A stretch of DNA of 9,579 nt, taken from positions 1 to 9,579 of the forward strand of contig JAUWLJ010000052.1 of NCBI GenBank assembly GCA_030613705.1, in the 5' to 3' direction. The first letter of the stretch is position 1, and every line of letters starts with the position of its first letter. Shown in pieces: positions 7,794 through 9,579 of the stretch. The notes beneath the pieces were generated by a model, which did no database searches, was not told where the DNA came from, and was given only the letters and a program-made list of their open reading frames with translations. The translations under genes were made by a program, and so were the position numbers. The DNA is from Chloroflexota bacterium (GTDB taxonomy: Bacteria; Chloroflexota; Anaerolineae; Anaerolineales; UBA4823).

Positions 7794-8941
7794 GCAGCTG
7801 CCTCCCGGATGGCTTCCAAGATCGATTCCGGCGGGATCATCTCCCCACCAGCATGGAAAACACCCCGCACAGGCCGCCCGGTAACACGTTGGATCTCACG
7901 GCTCATCTGGCCCAGGTTCATCTCAGCCACGATAATCGTATCGACTTTTTCAGCCAATTCCTGGAACAGGGCCTCCGGGAAAGGCCATAATGAGATCAAT
8001 CGCAAGAGACCAACCTGGATCCCTTTTTGGCGGGCCTCACGCACGGCGCGCTGCGCCGATCTAGCCGTGCAGCCGTATGCGACAACCAATATTTGCGCAT
8101 CGTCTAAATAGTATCCCTCTGTGCGGATGATTTGATCAGCATTGTTACGGATTTTGTTTACCAGGCGGGTGACCAGCTGGTGATGTGTTTTTGCAGACAT
8201 ATCGGGATAGCCGCGTTCATCGTGAGTTAAGCCGGTGAAATGCACCCGATACCCCTCTCCAGCATGCACCATAGGAGGCACCAGATCTGCGTCTTCCACC
8301 TTGAAGGGCTCATAGCGCCCATTATCAGGTTCTTTTGGTCGTTTCCGTCCCCAATGATCGATTTGTTCCTTGGGTGGGATCACAACCCGTTCGATCATGT
8401 GACCTACGACTTCATCGCCTAATATCAGCACTGGAGTACGGTATCGGTCCGCGATATTAAAAGCCAGAATGGTCAGGTCGAACATCTCCTGGGCAGACCA
8501 GGGGCTGTAAGCCACGATCTCATAATCACCGTGCGAGCCCCAGCGCGCTTGCATCACGTCTGATTGTCCCGGCATGGTCGGCAATCCGGTGGAGGGGGAA
8601 CCTCGCTGCACATCCACGACCACGCAAGGGATTTCGAGCATGACCGCCAGACCCAAATTCTCCATCATCAAGCTCAATCCTGGACCCGAGGTGGCAGTCA
8701 TTGACCGCGCTCCAGCCGCAGAAGCGCCAAGGATGGCAGCCATGCTGCCCAACTCGTCCTCCATCTGGATAAATACGCTGTCGACCTCAGGCAAGCGGCG
8801 TGCCAGGTGTTCGGCAATCTCAGTAGATGGTGTGATCGGGTAACCGCCGAAGAATGTACACCCGGCGGCCAAGGCCCCTTCCGCACAGGCTTCGTCCCCG
8901 TTCATGAAGTGCTTCCCGGTGAGAACCCTGAGATCATCCAT
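7790..8941 (-). CDS. korA: 2-oxoglutarate:ferredoxin oxidoreductase subunit alpha (KorA)
   Basis: From the chosen start this is 383 residues, typical for KorA. Domain I has GYPITPSTE (33-41), the ED pair at 61-62 expected near the thiamine ring, TSGPG (84-88) and QRGSPSTGLPT (112-122). TGLTHDERGYP (236-246) and the domain II segment ILVVAYGCTARSA (284-296) also match the family. The reading frame is open further upstream to an ATG at 9007, but that would overlap the ferredoxin gene by over 70 nt. Homologous KorA proteins begin close to the GKHFMNGDEA motif. I prefer the ATG at 8939-8941, 5 nt after a GGTGA site. ATGs at 8944 and 8953 are also possible. The 3' end forms an ATGA overlap with korB and the 5' end overlaps korD, so all Kor genes are coupled. 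Confidence 0.94.
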   Translation of the reverse strand: MDDLRVLTGKHFMNGDEACAEGALAAGCTFFGGYPITPSTEIAEHLARRLPEVDSVFIQMEDELGSMAAILGASAAGARSMTATSGPGLSLMMENLGLAVMLEIPCVVVDVQRGSPSTGLPTMPGQSDVMQARWGSHGDYEIVAYSPWSAQEMFDLTILAFNIADRYRTPVLILGDEVVGHMIERVVIPPKEQIDHWGRKRPKEPDNGRYEPFKVEDADLVPPMVHAGEGYRVHFTGLTHDERGYPDMSAKTHHQLVTRLVNKIRNNADQIIRTEGYYLDDAQILVVAYGCTARSAQRAVREARQKGIQVGLLRLISLWPFPEALFQELAEKVDTIIVAEMNLGQMSREIQRVTGRPVRGVFHAGGEMIPPESILEAIREAAA

Positions 8942-9215
8942 CATGATCACCATTCCAAGGGAGGGTGAAAATCGCAAATTCAGGACAAACCAGAGTGCAG
9001 AATTCACAATTCACGCATTCGGTCTCCTTCCCAGGTATAACCATTGGGATGCGATACCCTTTTTGGTTTCTCTCTTCCGAGATACACAGGACGTTTTGTG
9101 GGCAGAATTGAACACAAATTTCACAGCCCTTACAGCGTTCAGGGATCAGGTGAACCTGACCGCGTGGAACGATAACTTTTGAGATATCGAGAGGGGTCCG
9201 AGCGAAAACTCTCAT
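8934..9215 (-). CDS. korD: 2-oxoacid:ferredoxin oxidoreductase subunit delta (KorD), 2[4Fe-4S] ferredoxin
   Basis: This is a 93-residue protein with two CxxCxxCxxxC motifs: Cys28, 31, 34, 38 and Cys67, 70, 73, 77, each followed by the usual Pro. It has an approximately 25-residue N-terminal extension and a short loop (about 45-65) between the clusters. These features and its place ahead of korABC identify the delta subunit, which carries electrons from the thiamine site to the external acceptor. In this operon that acceptor could be the HdrA fusion rather than free ferredoxin (inference). The ATG at 9213-9215 is the first usable start, since a TAG lies in frame just upstream. An AGGA site sits 7 nt ahead of it. 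It is the first clear gene of the operon. Confidence 0.93.
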   Translation of the reverse strand: MRVFARTPLDISKVIVPRGQVHLIPERCKGCEICVQFCPQNVLCISEERNQKGYRIPMVIPGKETECVNCEFCTLVCPEFAIFTLPWNGDHDG

Positions 9216-9313
9216 TGCCTGGTCCTATCCACCGTTTCCACATCCCCCAGGCTCGCCCACCGCGAGCGGGTTTCTAGGACTTGAATTGCTGACTCATCTT
9301 GCGCCGTATTCAT
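9212..9313 (-). CDS. Possible 33-residue leader ORF ending in the korD start codon
   Basis: On the minus strand an ATG at 9311-9313 opens 33 codons ending in TGA at 9212-9214, which overlaps the korD ATG as ATGA. The same overlap style occurs at the three junctions from korA to hdrA. The peptide starts MNTAQDESAIQVLETRSRW and is hydrophilic; I recognise no family. Against it, there is no convincing ribosome site upstream, an ORF of this length is common by chance, and a GC hairpin lies inside it. It could be a regulatory leader peptide or nothing. Confidence 0.25.
   Translation of the reverse strand: MNTAQDESAIQVLETRSRWASLGDVETVDRTRQ
9251..9267 (-). other. GC-rich hairpin in the leader of the operon
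   Basis: GCTCGC at 9251-9256 and GCGAGC at 9262-9267 are perfect inverted repeats around a 5-nt loop, about 36 nt upstream of the korD start. On the minus strand it is not followed by a U-run, so it is not a normal intrinsic terminator for this operon. It may stabilise the mRNA 5' end or modulate translation. Confidence 0.4.
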
Positions 9314-9379
9314 TGAAAGCAAAATTTATGTAATGAGCCAATCTGAAACCTTCCATCCATAGCAGGAAAGTTGCACACT

Positions 9380-9397
9380 TTGTGCCGTTGTTCACAT
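9380..9397. promoter_or_regulatory. Rex-like operator overlapping the -10 box
   Basis: The 18 bp read TTGTGCCGTTGTTCACAT on the plus strand. Against the redox regulator Rex consensus TTGTGAA-N4-TTCACAA, 11 of 14 defined positions match: TTGTG in the left half and TTCACA in the right. It overlaps the 3' bases of TATAAT and covers the predicted start point, the classic place for a repressor. Rex leaves DNA when NADH/NAD+ is high, which suits an operon for NAD-linked electron transfer. A CRP/FNR-family TGTGA-N6-TCACA site (one mismatch) is an alternative reading of the same bases. Confidence 0.4.
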
Positions 9398-9423
9398 TAT
9401 ACAGTAAAATGGTCGCGAATTAA
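9396..9423 (-). promoter_or_regulatory. Candidate sigma70-type promoter for the kor-hdr-etf operon
   Basis: A perfect TATAAT lies on the minus strand at 9396-9401. A weak -35 candidate, TTAATT, lies at 9418-9423 with a 16-nt spacer. The predicted transcript start is near 9389, giving a leader of about 175 nt before korD. The region is AT-rich. Nothing better was found between here and korD. The poor -35 suggests a weak or activator-assisted promoter. Confidence 0.5.
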
Positions 9424-9579
9424 ATTAGTGAATTTTGAGCTTATTCCTTTTCCCTTTGCAATGATAATTGAATTCAAATGTGTCACTATCCACCAGGCAG
9501 ATTTGAACATCACAAAATGAATTGGTAACAAAAATAATCGGACAAATAATACTCAGGTGCAATCACACCCTTCCGAAAA
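9424..9579. other. AT-rich non-coding stretch upstream of the operon promoter
   Basis: No open reading frame of note exists on either strand. The only feature seen is a 10-bp perfect palindrome TTGAATTCAA at 9468-9477, too short to assign. No gene, tRNA or terminator could be recognised. Any divergent gene would begin beyond the window. Confidence 0.5.

Noticed and set aside
8942..9007. Longer KorA reading frame starting at the ATG at 9007
   Set aside because: It would add a 22-residue extension lying wholly inside korD, with no ribosome site, while KorA homologues start near the GKHFMNGDEA motif. The internal ATG at 8941 has a GGTGA site.
9245..9275. Intrinsic terminator on the plus strand (CCC-stem-GGGTTTCT)
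   Set aside because: The T-run is only three bases and there is no plus-strand gene to end here.
9468..9477. Perfect palindrome TTGAATTCAA as an operator
   Set aside because: Ten bases in AT-rich DNA is easily chance, it does not extend with symmetry, and it lies about 65 bp upstream of the -10 box without a second copy.
9502..9531. Divergent plus-strand promoter (TTGAAC, 17 nt, TAACAA)
   Set aside because: The -10 match is poor and no plus-strand gene starts before the window ends.

Overview
The window is one end of a single leftward (minus-strand) operon of eight genes. Transcription runs from about position 9390 down through position 1, and the last gene continues beyond the window. In transcription order it encodes a two-cluster ferredoxin (korD), the three other subunits of a 2-oxoglutarate-type ferredoxin oxidoreductase (korA, korB, korC), an 1135-residue double-HdrA flavoprotein with a C-terminal MvhD domain, a soluble HdrC-HdrB fusion, and the two subunits of an electron transfer flavoprotein (etfA, and etfB truncated at its C-terminus by the window edge). 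No rRNA, tRNA, CRISPR, mobile element or plus-strand gene is supported.

The organism is an anaerobic bacterium with moderate GC content. Everything here is iron-sulfur or flavin electron-transfer machinery, and the Kor, Hdr and Etf proteins are of bacterial anaerobe type. A sediment Chloroflexota (Anaerolineae or Dehalococcoidia-like) fits best, but this is a guess from protein style. No marker gene is present.

Layout. Positions 9216-9579 are a non-coding leader and promoter region. They hold a perfect TATAAT -10 box, a Rex-like palindrome overlapping it, a leader of about 175 nt with a GC hairpin, and a possible 33-codon ORF ending in the korD start. Positions 6406-9215 hold korDABC, with korA-B and B-C joined by ATGA overlaps. 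Positions 3002-6409 hold the HdrA fusion, also joined by ATGA. Positions 1818-2990 hold the HdrCB fusion, 11 nt downstream with a strong ribosome site. After the only sizeable gap inside the operon (71 nt) come etfA (724-1746) and etfB (1-731), which overlap by 8 nt.

How it may work (inference). Kor oxidises a 2-oxoacid plus CoA to acyl-CoA and CO2 and releases low-potential electrons. HdrA-type flavins split or merge electron pairs between ferredoxin-level and higher-potential partners. HdrCB carries electrons to, or reduces, a disulfide-like or other two-electron acceptor. EtfAB exchanges electrons with NAD(H) or an acyl-CoA dehydrogenase. The MvhD domain normally links HdrA to a hydrogenase or formate dehydrogenase. 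No such enzyme is encoded here, so Kor and Etf are the obvious candidate partners. The whole set lacks membrane segments, which points to a cytoplasmic Kor-Hdr-Etf bifurcating or confurcating complex. A Rex-like site would tie its expression to the NADH/NAD+ ratio.
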